Shown here: piece after piece, positions 1 to 6,037 of the stretch | Numbering within the stretch: the first letter of the stretch is position 1 | How the letters are laid out: each line of letters opens with the position of its first letter | NCBI GenBank assembly: GCA_964573855.1 | Contig: CAZNKO010000036.1 | Location: forward strand, 1 to 8,341 | Direction: 5' to 3' | From: CAZNKO01 sp964573855 | Lineage (GTDB): Bacteria > Patescibacteriota > Patescibacteriia > UBA9934 > GWF2-40-263 | Length of the DNA stretch: 8,341 nt | Position numbers and translations under genes: made by a program | The notes under the pieces: model-generated | The model's input: only the letters and a program-made list of their open reading frames with translations | Database searches by the model: none | Told to the model about the DNA's origin: nothing

Positions 1-23
1 TTTTTTGAGATTACGACCTTTTT

Positions 24-1121
24 ATGAATTCCCCATCAAGTTTTCAGAAACAGTATCCATTAAGTGGAAGAAAGTTTTGGAAAAAACTCATCACCAAGGC
101 CCACATTATTTTGTTTCTTGGTGTTTTTGCGAGCATGATCGTGATGCTTCTTCTTCTAGTTCAAAAACCTTCGTTTGGGCTCGGTACAGCTATTTTCTTG
201 TTTGTGTTGACATTCCTTGGCTTGTCTGCGTTGTTCTTCGCCATCTACGGCTTGTACCTATCCGCCTATATTCGCCTGTATTATTACGATGCTTTAGATC
301 AGTTCCTCACGATCCAAAAGGGAGTTTTTGCTCCAACAGAAATCCATGTTCCGTATGGGAAAATCCAGGACGTCTATGTCGATCAGGATGTGCTGGATCG
401 GATCATGGGGCTTTATGATGTCCATATCGCGAGCGCCACAGTTACGTCCGGCATTGAGGGACATATTGATGGAGTTGACCGGCAGGTTGCGGAAGAGTTG
501 AAAAACTTTTTACTCAATAAAATCCAGTTCGGGAATCGACCTATTGAGCAAGGGGTCGCTGAATCTCAATCCCAGCCACCGACCTCCATACCTCAAGGGC
601 CAAGCGCCAACATCTTCAATTCAAAAAGCTATCCCATCAGCACGGCATGGTTGATCTCCGTGTTCATCATGAAGCTGTGGGCTGCTGCACTTTTTACATT
701 CTTTATCTGGTTCATTCTGTTTGGAAGGCGGACGGTTATCTATCAGCTTAGTTTTTCACAAACACTCATCATCTACGTAATCATTTATATTGCGTTGGTC
801 GTCTGGAGTATCCTTTGGAAAAGATCATTTTATTTTGAATTTTCACCGCAGTTTATTTTAATGAAGAGCGGTGTCGTAAGTCGTGAAGAAAAACATGTGC
901 CGTATCGAACCGTGCAAAATGTGCTTCTCAAACGTACTGTCCTTGATCGCGTGTTTGGCTTAAGTACCGTCTTAATCGAAAATGCAGCGATTGGAACAGC
1001 AAAGACTGGACGAGCCTCGCGGATCATCTTGCCAGGCCAGCCAGTTCAAAAAGGAATGGAATTAGTAAATGAACTCAATAGAATCCTCGGCCAGACATCC
1101 GACCGCGACACAGGACTATGA
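24..1121 (+). CDS. Membrane protein with two bacterial PH (bPH2/DUF304, YdbS-like) domains
   Basis: This 365-residue protein is built from two copies of the same module: a pair of hydrophobic helices followed by a bPH2 (PF03703-type) domain. Helices are visible near residues 26-46, 53-80, 208-233 and 245-264. The first PH domain lies near 92-165 and contains HVPYGKIQDVYV and VLDRIMGLYDV. The second lies near 274-355 and contains HVPYRTVQNVLL and VLDRVFGLSTV. A polar, Pro/Gln-rich linker (about 170-205) joins the halves. Proteins of this family (YdbS/YdbT) are membrane proteins of poorly known role, so no specific function is claimed. The start has no SD and lies only 23 bp from the window edge. 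However, the polar N-terminus followed by a helix fits, and I see no competing upstream start. The stop is one base from the greA start, so the two are probably co-transcribed. GC content looks lower than in the downstream genes. Confidence 0.85.
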   Translation: MNSPSSFQKQYPLSGRKFWKKLITKAHIILFLGVFASMIVMLLLLVQKPSFGLGTAIFLFVLTFLGLSALFFAIYGLYLSAYIRLYYYDALDQFLTIQKGVFAPTEIHVPYGKIQDVYVDQDVLDRIMGLYDVHIASATVTSGIEGHIDGVDRQVAEELKNFLLNKIQFGNRPIEQGVAESQSQPPTSIPQGPSANIFNSKSYPISTAWLISVFIMKLWAAALFTFFIWFILFGRRTVIYQLSFSQTLIIYVIIYIALVVWSILWKRSFYFEFSPQFILMKSGVVSREEKHVPYRTVQNVLLKRTVLDRVFGLSTVLIENAAIGTAKTGRASRIILPGQPVQKGMELVNELNRILGQTSDRDTGL

Positions 1122-1122
1122 T

Positions 1123-1581
1123 ATGACCACGTTTATTTCCGCCGAAGGGCTGAAACATTTAAAACAAGAGCTCGAAACGCGCAAAAAGAAAACGCGCGGA
1201 GAAATTTCGGAACGCATCGCGAGCGCGAAGGAGCTCGGAGACCTTTCCGAGAATTTTGAGTATCATGAGGCCAAGGAACAGCAAGCACTCAATGAATCGC
1301 GTATCATGGAGCTCGAATCCATGATCCAGTCCGCGGAAGTGGTGAAACAAACCTCTGGCGGGAACATGATCGGTCTTGGCACAAGTTTTATCGTTGAAAT
1401 GCCTGACAAAAAAACGAAAACGTTTGAGATTGTGGGGTCGAACGACGCGGATCCCACGGCCGGTAAAATCAGCAACGAGTCACCGCTCGGCCAAGCCTTC
1501 ATGGGTCGCAGGGCAGGGGAGGCCGTGGAAATCACGGTCCCGTCGGGAGTGATGAAGTATAAAATTAAACACATTAAGTAA
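1123..1581 (+). CDS. greA: Transcription elongation factor GreA
   Basis: GreA binds RNA polymerase through the secondary channel and stimulates cleavage of backtracked transcripts. The 152-residue protein has the standard two-part layout. An N-terminal coiled coil (about 1-75) carries the acidic tip LGDLSENFEYHEAKEQQ, with D40 and E43 in the positions that coordinate catalytic Mg2+. A C-terminal FKBP-like domain (about 82-152) contains SPLGQAFMGRRAGE and ends in YKIKHIK. GreA proteins are usually about 155-160 residues, so this one is complete. The reading frame is open further upstream to an ATG at 1069, inside the previous gene. I chose 1123 because family members begin at about this point (MTTFISAEGLKHL) and an AGGA at 1112-1115 is suitably spaced. 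The preceding gene ends at 1121, which suggests coupled translation. Confidence 0.97.
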   Translation: MTTFISAEGLKHLKQELETRKKKTRGEISERIASAKELGDLSENFEYHEAKEQQALNESRIMELESMIQSAEVVKQTSGGNMIGLGTSFIVEMPDKKTKTFEIVGSNDADPTAGKISNESPLGQAFMGRRAGEAVEITVPSGVMKYKIKHIK

Positions 1582-1677
1582 GTGAAGCGTGGAACGTGTA
1601 TCATGGATCGTGTATCGTGGATCGTTGGTCGTTAAACGTTCTACGTTACGTGTTCCACGATCCACGAGCAACGATCT
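1582..1677 (+). repeat. Intergenic element of permuted inverted CGTGG/ATCGTG words
   Basis: The whole greA-lysS gap is made of closely related short words (CGTGGAAC, ATCATGGATCGTG, ATCGTGGATCGT, ACGATCCACGA). Perfect inverted matches include TCGTGGATCGT at 1615-1625 with ACGATCCACGA at 1657-1667, CGTGGAAC at 1588-1595 with GTTCCACG at 1652-1659, and a small hairpin AACGT-TCT-ACGTT at 1635-1647. The first two pairings cannot both form in full, because their right arms overlap. There is no T tract, so this is not a typical intrinsic terminator. The element abuts the lysS start codon. I infer a REP/BIME-like intergenic repeat, but its function is unknown. Confidence 0.7.
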
Positions 1678-3156
1678 ATGATCGACGAAGAACGCATTCG
1701 GCGCGAGCGGCTCGCTAAACTTCGCGAAGCGGGAAAAGATCCTTATCCGTCGCGGGTAGAGCGAACGAAGACGGTTGCGGAATATCTTGGAGCTTTTGAC
1801 GCTCTCACAAAATCGCAGGAACGCGTGACTTTGGTCGGGCGCCTTCGGACGATCCGTCGCCATGGAGGACTCACGTTCGCCAACATGGAAGATGGGAGCG
1901 GAAAGATCCAGTTGGCATTCCACAAAGACAAAGTCGGCGATGAAGCTTATGAACTGTTGCATGCCACCGCTGACATGGGTGATTTTCTTGAGGCGTCCGG
2001 AGTCGCGTTCACCACGAAAAAAGGCGAACGCTCGCTTGATGTTTTGGAATACCGCATCATCACCAAATCTCTCCTGCCGCTTCCGGAAAAGTGGCATGGG
2101 CTCGCGGATGTCGAAATTCGCTATCGCCAGCGTGAGCTTGATCTCATCGCCAATGATCGTGCACGGGAAATTTTCCGCATCCGAGCTCACATGCTGACGG
2201 GTTTCCGTTCCCATCTTGATCGACACGGATTTCTGGAGGTTGAGACTCCGGTTCTCCAGGCCGTTCCCGGAGGCGCCGCCGCACGTCCGTTTATCACCCA
2301 CCACAACGCTCTCGACACGGACCTCTATCTTCGTATTGCGCCGGAACTCTATTTGAAGCGTCTTGTCGTGGGCGGTTATGAGCGTGTGTATGAAGTGGCT
2401 CGCTGCTTCCGCAACGAAGGAATTGATCACGCACATAATCCAGAATTTACCCAGATTGAAGCGTACGCGGCTTATATGGATTACAACGAGCTCATGAATT
2501 TCGTACAGGGCATGCTTGTGACAGGTATAGAAGCGGCGGGCCTTGATCCGAAGGCTATTCCGTTCCAAGGCGACGTTCTCGATTTCAAAACGCCTTTGCC
2601 TCGCGTTACGTTCCACGATCTTTTCAAACAATATGCAAAACTCGACCTCAAAAAAATAACGGATCAGGATGCGGCAAAAAAAGCGGCCTTGAAGCTCAAG
2701 GTTCCTGTTGAAAAAACCGATGGATACACCACCCTCATCGACAAAATCTATAAACATTCCGTCCGGCCAAAAATCGTCCAGCCGATCTACATTACGGATT
2801 ATCCTGCCGAGATCACTCCGCTCGCCAAACGCAAGGCCGACGATCCGAACTCGTTAGAAATGTTCCAGCTTGTATACGGACACGGAGTGGAGAACGTAAA
2901 AGCATTTTCGGAACTCAATGATCCGATCGACCAGGAGCTGCGTTTCAAAGAACAGGAAGCGGCCCGCGCCAAAGGCGATGAAGAGGCTCAATTCGGCGAC
3001 CCAGAGTATGTCACCGCCTTGAAGTACGGCCTGCCGCCAACGGCCGGCTTTGGCATTGGCATCGACCGATTTGCCGCGACGCTCGCGGACGTGAACACGC
3101 TCAAAGAGGTCATTCTTTTTCCTACCCTTCGACCGGAAAAAAACAAGAGTGTATGA
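1678..3156 (+). CDS. lysS: Lysyl-tRNA synthetase, class II
   Basis: This enzyme charges tRNA-Lys with lysine using ATP. The 492-residue protein has an N-terminal OB-fold anticodon-binding domain (about 50-130, with VTLVGRLRTIRRHGGLTFANMED) and a class II catalytic core. Motif 1 lies near 184-196 (GFLEVETPVLQAV), followed by PGGAAARPFITHHNALD and LYLRIAPELYLKRL. These are typical of LysRS and distinguish it from AspRS/AsnRS. Motif 2 is RCFRNEGI at 242-249, followed by HNPEFTQIE. Motif 3 is GIGIDRF at 459-465. The length is normal for bacterial LysRS. The ATG at 1678 has no SD and sits directly against the repeat element. It is accepted because MIDEERIRRERLAKLREAGKDPYP matches the usual N-terminus. 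The stop overlaps the next gene's start by 4 nt (ATGA). Confidence 0.97.
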   Translation: MIDEERIRRERLAKLREAGKDPYPSRVERTKTVAEYLGAFDALTKSQERVTLVGRLRTIRRHGGLTFANMEDGSGKIQLAFHKDKVGDEAYELLHATADMGDFLEASGVAFTTKKGERSLDVLEYRIITKSLLPLPEKWHGLADVEIRYRQRELDLIANDRAREIFRIRAHMLTGFRSHLDRHGFLEVETPVLQAVPGGAAARPFITHHNALDTDLYLRIAPELYLKRLVVGGYERVYEVARCFRNEGIDHAHNPEFTQIEAYAAYMDYNELMNFVQGMLVTGIEAAGLDPKAIPFQGDVLDFKTPLPRVTFHDLFKQYAKLDLKKITDQDAAKKAALKLKVPVEKTDGYTTLIDKIYKHSVRPKIVQPIYITDYPAEITPLAKRKADDPNSLEMFQLVYGHGVENVKAFSELNDPIDQELRFKEQEAARAKGDEEAQFGDPEYVTALKYGLPPTAGFGIGIDRFAATLADVNTLKEVILFPTLRPEKNKSV

Positions 3157-3548
3157 GAAAGAAGGGGACGGTCCTGGTGTTCGGCACGTTCGATGGCCTT
3201 GACGAAGGTCATCGGGCGTTTTTGAAAGAGGCGGCGAAGCTTGGGCGACGTCTGGTGGTTGCGGTGGCGCGTGATGCGCACGTTCAAACCCTGAAAGGTC
3301 ATCTCCCTCGTCTTTCGGAAGGGGAGAGGATAAAAATAGTTGAAACCGTCCCGGAAGTGGCAGACGTCCTGCTATCCGATGAGACCTTAGGATCATACCA
3401 AATCGTCCGGGACGTTCAGCCCGCGACGATCGTCTTGGGCTACGATCAAGACGCGCTCGAAATAAATCTTCACGCCTGGATGGAAAAAACCGGCAAAATG
3501 ATTCCCATCGTCCGTCTTCCGCACTATGAAACCGACGCGCGAAATTGA
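3153..3548 (+). CDS. Cytidylyltransferase-fold nucleotidyltransferase (TagD/RibL-like), altered HxGH motif
   Basis: This 131-residue protein belongs to the small nucleotidyltransferase superfamily that includes glycerol-3-phosphate cytidylyltransferase (TagD) and archaeal-type FAD synthetase (RibL). Supporting sequence is the N-terminal strand and motif VLVFGTFDGLDEGH (residues 7-20), VVAVARD (35-41), the RLSEGERIKIVETV segment (53-66) and VLGYDQD (94-100). The first His of the nucleotide-binding HxGH signature is Asp here (D17-E18-G19-H20). I also do not see the C-terminal ISSTxIR-like motif common in the family. The last residues (HYETDARN) are encoded where the next gene begins. The substrate cannot be assigned and activity is uncertain. 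The start overlaps the lysS stop by 4 nt and the end overlaps the NUDIX gene by 23 nt, implying translational coupling. Confidence 0.8.
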   Translation: MRKKGTVLVFGTFDGLDEGHRAFLKEAAKLGRRLVVAVARDAHVQTLKGHLPRLSEGERIKIVETVPEVADVLLSDETLGSYQIVRDVQPATIVLGYDQDALEINLHAWMEKTGKMIPIVRLPHYETDARN

Positions 3549-3978
3549 TATTGCCCTTGCCATCACGAAACGTGACGGCAAGCTTCTTCTGATCCAACGA
3601 AAACATCCGCTGTCGCTCTGGGATCATAAATGGGAATTTCCGGGCGGAAAAATAGAGGCGGATGAATCTCATGAGGAGGCGGTTCGCCGCGAGCTTAAAG
3701 AAGAAACCGGACTCTCCTGTGTCAAAGCGGATTTTCTTTGTTCACACACGCACGACTGGCATCTTCCTGAAGGCGGAATTCTGCGCGTCCATCTTTTTTG
3801 TTTCGCCTGCGAGGCGGGAGGTGAAGATGTCGTGATCGAGACGGAAAAAGCCTATGACAAAGTGTGGGTGGATCCGCAAGTCGCTCTGCGCTACGATTTA
3901 CTCGAGGCAAACTATACGATTTTAAAGGATTTCTACCTGCCCTTCCATGCCCCTCCCACGAACCTGGGTCGAAATTGA
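3526..3978 (+). CDS. NUDIX hydrolase (MutT-like)
   Basis: NUDIX enzymes hydrolyse a nucleoside diphosphate linked to another group, using Mg2+. This 150-residue protein carries a complete Nudix box at residues 41-63 (GX5EX7REUXEEXGU), with E47, R55, E56, E59 and E60 in place. It is preceded by WEFPGG, as is typical. The N-terminal strand IDIALAITKRDGKLLLIQRK is also characteristic. After the box the sequence is less conserved, so the substrate cannot be told from what is visible. MutT (8-oxo-dGTP), an Ap4A hydrolase or another nucleotide-sugar enzyme are all possible. The start inside the preceding gene fits the family N-terminus well. The last 11 residues are encoded within the overlap with alr. 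No SD is evident, which suggests coupling to the upstream gene. Confidence 0.9.
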   Translation: MKPTREIDIALAITKRDGKLLLIQRKHPLSLWDHKWEFPGGKIEADESHEEAVRRELKEETGLSCVKADFLCSHTHDWHLPEGGILRVHLFCFACEAGGEDVVIETEKAYDKVWVDPQVALRYDLLEANYTILKDFYLPFHAPPTNLGRN

Positions 3979-5086
3979 CGAGCGGGCGCTTGTCGGGAAC
4001 ATCACCACCCTAAAATCCCTCCTCGCTCCAGGGACAAAATTTTGCGCGGTCGTAAAAGCAAACGCGTATGGCCATGGGCAGAAAGAGGTGGTTCAGATCG
4101 CCTCTCGGAGTGGCGTGGACGCATTTGCGATTGATCCTATTGACGACGCTTTGGCGCTCCGCCGATTGCTTCCGTCCGCGCTTCTCATCGTCCTCGGCTA
4201 CACGCTCCAAGACCGCCTCGAAGAGGCTGTGGCCGAACGACTCCATCTCACGGTCTATGACGTGGAGACGATCCGTCGACTTGAGTCCATCGCGGCCAAA
4301 CGCGCGGCCACCGCTTTTCTCCATCTTAAAATAGAAACGGGAACCGCCCGCCAAGGCGTCCTCGCCGAATCCCTTCCGGATATCCTTGATCTCCTTCGGC
4401 GCTCGCCGCATATAAAACTCGCCGGCGTTTCCACGCATTTCGCGAACATTGAAGACACGACGGACACACGCTTTGCCACCCAGCAACTCGACCGGTTCCA
4501 AGAGGCGGTAAGATCGGTGAGGGAAGCGGGCTTCGAACCCGAATGGATCCACTCCGCCTGCTCGGCCGCGATTATTCTCTATCCAGACACCCATGGAACT
4601 CTTGTCCGCGCCGGCATTGCGCTCTACGGCCTCTGGCCCTCTGCCCAAACCGAACTCACGGCCCGCCAGCACATGATCAAATGCCCTTTAACCCCCGTCC
4701 TCACATGGAAGACACGCGTGGCGCAAATAAAAACGCTGCCGGCCGGGACATCGATCGGCTACGGGCTGACCGAGACGCTCAAACGCCAGAGCCGGATCGC
4801 CGTCCTCCCCGTCGGTTACTGGGACGGCTACGACCGGAAGCTTTCTTCGGTGGGAGAAGTGCTCGTCTCCGGTCATCGATGTAAGGTGATGGGAAGGGTT
4901 TGTATGAATATAATAATGGTTGACGTGTCCGAAGTCCCGAATGTCGCCCCGGAACACGAAGTCGTGCTTCTCGGGCGTTCGGGACGTCATGCGGTTCCGG
5001 CAGAGGGGATGGCGGAAAAAATCGGGACAATCCCGTACGAGATCGTCACGCGTATCAATCCACTCACCCCTCGGATCATCGTATGA
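3947..5086 (+). CDS. alr: Alanine racemase
   Basis: This PLP-dependent enzyme interconverts L- and D-alanine and provides D-Ala for peptidoglycan precursors. The 379-residue protein is full length. The N-terminal TIM barrel begins TWVEIDERAL and carries the PLP lysine K38 in VVKANAYGHG. STHFAN (162-167), HSACSAA (202-208) and RAGIALYG with R221 follow as expected. In the C-terminal domain, the catalytic tyrosine is Y272 in SIGYGLTE. VGYWDGYDRKL, GRVCMNIIMVDVS and EKIGTIPYEIVTRI are also family signatures. The ATG at 3947 overlaps the NUDIX gene by 32 nt. It is chosen because only a few residues precede the conserved WVEID. No SD is seen. Next comes ftsQ after a 19-nt gap, so two wall-related genes are adjacent. 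The gene is visibly GC-rich, reaching 41 of 60 bases at 4741-4800. Confidence 0.96.
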   Translation: MPLPRTWVEIDERALVGNITTLKSLLAPGTKFCAVVKANAYGHGQKEVVQIASRSGVDAFAIDPIDDALALRRLLPSALLIVLGYTLQDRLEEAVAERLHLTVYDVETIRRLESIAAKRAATAFLHLKIETGTARQGVLAESLPDILDLLRRSPHIKLAGVSTHFANIEDTTDTRFATQQLDRFQEAVRSVREAGFEPEWIHSACSAAIILYPDTHGTLVRAGIALYGLWPSAQTELTARQHMIKCPLTPVLTWKTRVAQIKTLPAGTSIGYGLTETLKRQSRIAVLPVGYWDGYDRKLSSVGEVLVSGHRCKVMGRVCMNIIMVDVSEVPNVAPEHEVVLLGRSGRHAVPAEGMAEKIGTIPYEIVTRINPLTPRIIV

Positions 5087-5098
5087 CCCCGTTAGAAG
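5086..5098 (+). repeat. 13-mer repeat copy 1 (ACCCCGTTAGAAG) between alr and ftsQ
   Basis: The 13-mer starts on the last base of the alr stop codon and fills most of the gap before ftsQ. An identical 13-mer begins at 5955, directly after the ftsQ stop, and an inverted copy lies at 6011-6023. Here it stands alone, without a nearby inverted partner. Its role is unknown. The AGAAG within it is a poor candidate SD for the ftsQ ATG at 5106. Confidence 0.75.
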
Positions 5099-5105
5099 TT
5101 GTGTT

Positions 5106-5954
5106 ATGAGCCGGCATAATTTTTTCCGATCCACCCAACGCCAGCGCTACCTTGCGCGGCAATTCAAAAATCCCTACTTCAACCGTCCGGAGAAACGTCC
5201 TTGGCGGCGCCTGGTCGCCCTTGGCGGCGGGGTTCTTTTTTTGGGCGGCATGATTGTCTTTTTTTTGCGCGCCCCGGCCTTTGCCATCCAAGACGTTCGT
5301 GTAACCGGAACCGAATCGATCCCGCCGTTCGCCATCGAGGACATAGCGAAAACCTACCTCGACGAGCGGCGGCTCGGCTTTTTCAAACATCGGAACCGAT
5401 TTCTCTTTGATGCGGATGCCCTGAAAGAACGGCTCGCGGGGCGATACGCCTTTGAGACCCTTGAGGTCGCTCGCGACGGAAATATCCTGCTCATCCACGT
5501 GAAGGAGCGCTATTCGCAACTCGTGTGGAATACCCAGGGGAAACATTATCTCGCTGACTTGCAGGGGATTGTCATCCGAGAGCTCACACCAGAAGAATTC
5601 ACAACCGCTACACTATCGCCTCCACGCCCGCTCACGGTTTTTGTTGATGTGAATGGAGCCCCAGCCGTGATTGGCCGATCCGTGTTGCCCGCCGCCGACA
5701 TCGAGCAGATCTTCCGTTTCCACACTCGACTCGAAGAGCAGGGGATTGCCTTCAAAGAGACCCGAGTGGATCGCGTGGCCGGACAATGGGTCAGCGTCCG
5801 CACGGCCCTAGGCTACGACATCCTGTTTGACCCGTCGGGGAATGTCGATGTCCAGGCCGCAAATCTTGCTGTTCTTTTGCGTGACACGGTCAAAGATCCG
5901 TCAAAACTCCAATACATCGACCTCCGGTTTGGCGATCATGTGTATTTCAAGTAA
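5106..5954 (+). CDS. ftsQ: FtsQ/DivIB-like cell division protein with POTRA domain
   Basis: FtsQ/DivIB is a bitopic division protein that links early and late divisome parts. The 282-residue product has a basic cytoplasmic tail (1-35), one transmembrane helix (about 36-54, VALGGGVLFLGGMIVFFL), and an extracytoplasmic POTRA domain (about 58-135, AIQDVRVTGTESIPP to LLIHVKER). A beta domain follows, with HYLADLQGIVIRE near 147-159 and the C-terminal YIDLRFGDHVYFK. This order and the final YIDLRF...VYFK are typical of FtsQ. The frame is open back to 4920 inside alr. I chose the ATG at 5106 because the upstream part would only translate alr sequence and would put an odd extension before the basic tail. 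Identical 13-mer repeats lie just before the gene and just after its stop. Confidence 0.85.
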   Translation: MSRHNFFRSTQRQRYLARQFKNPYFNRPEKRPWRRLVALGGGVLFLGGMIVFFLRAPAFAIQDVRVTGTESIPPFAIEDIAKTYLDERRLGFFKHRNRFLFDADALKERLAGRYAFETLEVARDGNILLIHVKERYSQLVWNTQGKHYLADLQGIVIRELTPEEFTTATLSPPRPLTVFVDVNGAPAVIGRSVLPAADIEQIFRFHTRLEEQGIAFKETRVDRVAGQWVSVRTALGYDILFDPSGNVDVQAANLAVLLRDTVKDPSKLQYIDLRFGDHVYFK

Positions 5955-6023
5955 ACCCCGTTAGAAGCTCACACAAAACATTTCCCACAGCAAGACCATT
6001 GGGCATTTTGCTTCTAACGGGGT
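5955..6023 (+). repeat. Perfect 14-bp inverted repeat (ACCCCGTTAGAAGC), repeat copies 2 and 3
   Basis: The left arm 5955-5968 (ACCCCGTTAGAAGC) is the exact reverse complement of 6010-6023 (GCTTCTAACGGGGT), with 41 nt between. The left arm starts on the base after the ftsQ stop. The right arm touches a TAAAAT hexamer upstream of pgi. The outer 13 bases are the same word found after alr at 5086. It could act as a structure in the ftsQ 3' region, as an operator-like site, or as an end of a small dispersed element. No T run follows, so an intrinsic terminator is not well supported on the plus strand. Confidence 0.8.
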
Positions 6024-6028
6024 AAAAT
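5999..6028 (+). promoter_or_regulatory. Candidate promoter upstream of pgi
   Basis: TAAAAT at 6023-6028 resembles a -10 box. A weak -35 candidate, TTGGGC at 5999-6004, lies 18 nt upstream, and only its TTG fits the consensus. Transcription would start near 6034-6036, leaving just a few bases before the pgi ATG at 6038. The -10 box shares its first T with the right arm of the inverted repeat, so a factor or structure at the repeat could affect initiation. This is inference from sequence only. Confidence 0.35.
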
Positions 6029-6030
6029 AC

Positions 6031-6035
6031 GGAGG
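6031..6035 (+). promoter_or_regulatory. Shine-Dalgarno GGAGG for pgi, unusually close
   Basis: GGAGG at 6031-6035 is the strongest SD-like sequence in the window, but only 2 nt (CT) separate it from the pgi ATG at 6038, shorter than the usual 5-9 nt. If the TAAAAT at 6023 is the -10 box, the SD would be partly or wholly missing from the mRNA. The motif may therefore be coincidental. Confidence 0.4.
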
Positions 6036-6037
6036 CT

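Noticed and set aside
1069..1122. Upstream extension of greA to an ATG at 1069
   Set aside because: It would add 18 residues unlike any GreA N-terminus, encoded within the preceding gene. ATG 1123 has an AGGA upstream.
1582..1677. CRISPR array or tRNA in the greA-lysS gap
   Set aside because: There are no regular repeats with equal spacers and no cloverleaf or CCA end. The words are permuted and inverted.
1480..2757. Long minus-strand open frame (425 codons) opposite greA and lysS
   Set aside because: It is a shadow of lysS, with no recognisable domain and repetitive residues where it crosses the intergenic repeat (TIHDTRSTLH). Both plus-strand genes are clear family members.
2854..3672. 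Minus-strand open frame (272 codons) opposite lysS, the nucleotidyltransferase and NUDIX genes
   Set aside because: No family motifs, Arg/Pro-rich shadow composition, and it lies opposite three well-supported coding regions.
4010..4672. Minus-strand open frame (220 codons) opposite alr
   Set aside because: It overlaps conserved alr motifs throughout and shows no domain of its own. High GC lengthens non-coding frames here.
4920..5105. Upstream extension of ftsQ to 4920
   Set aside because: The added 62 residues are out-of-frame alr sequence. The 5106 start gives the expected short basic tail before the membrane helix.
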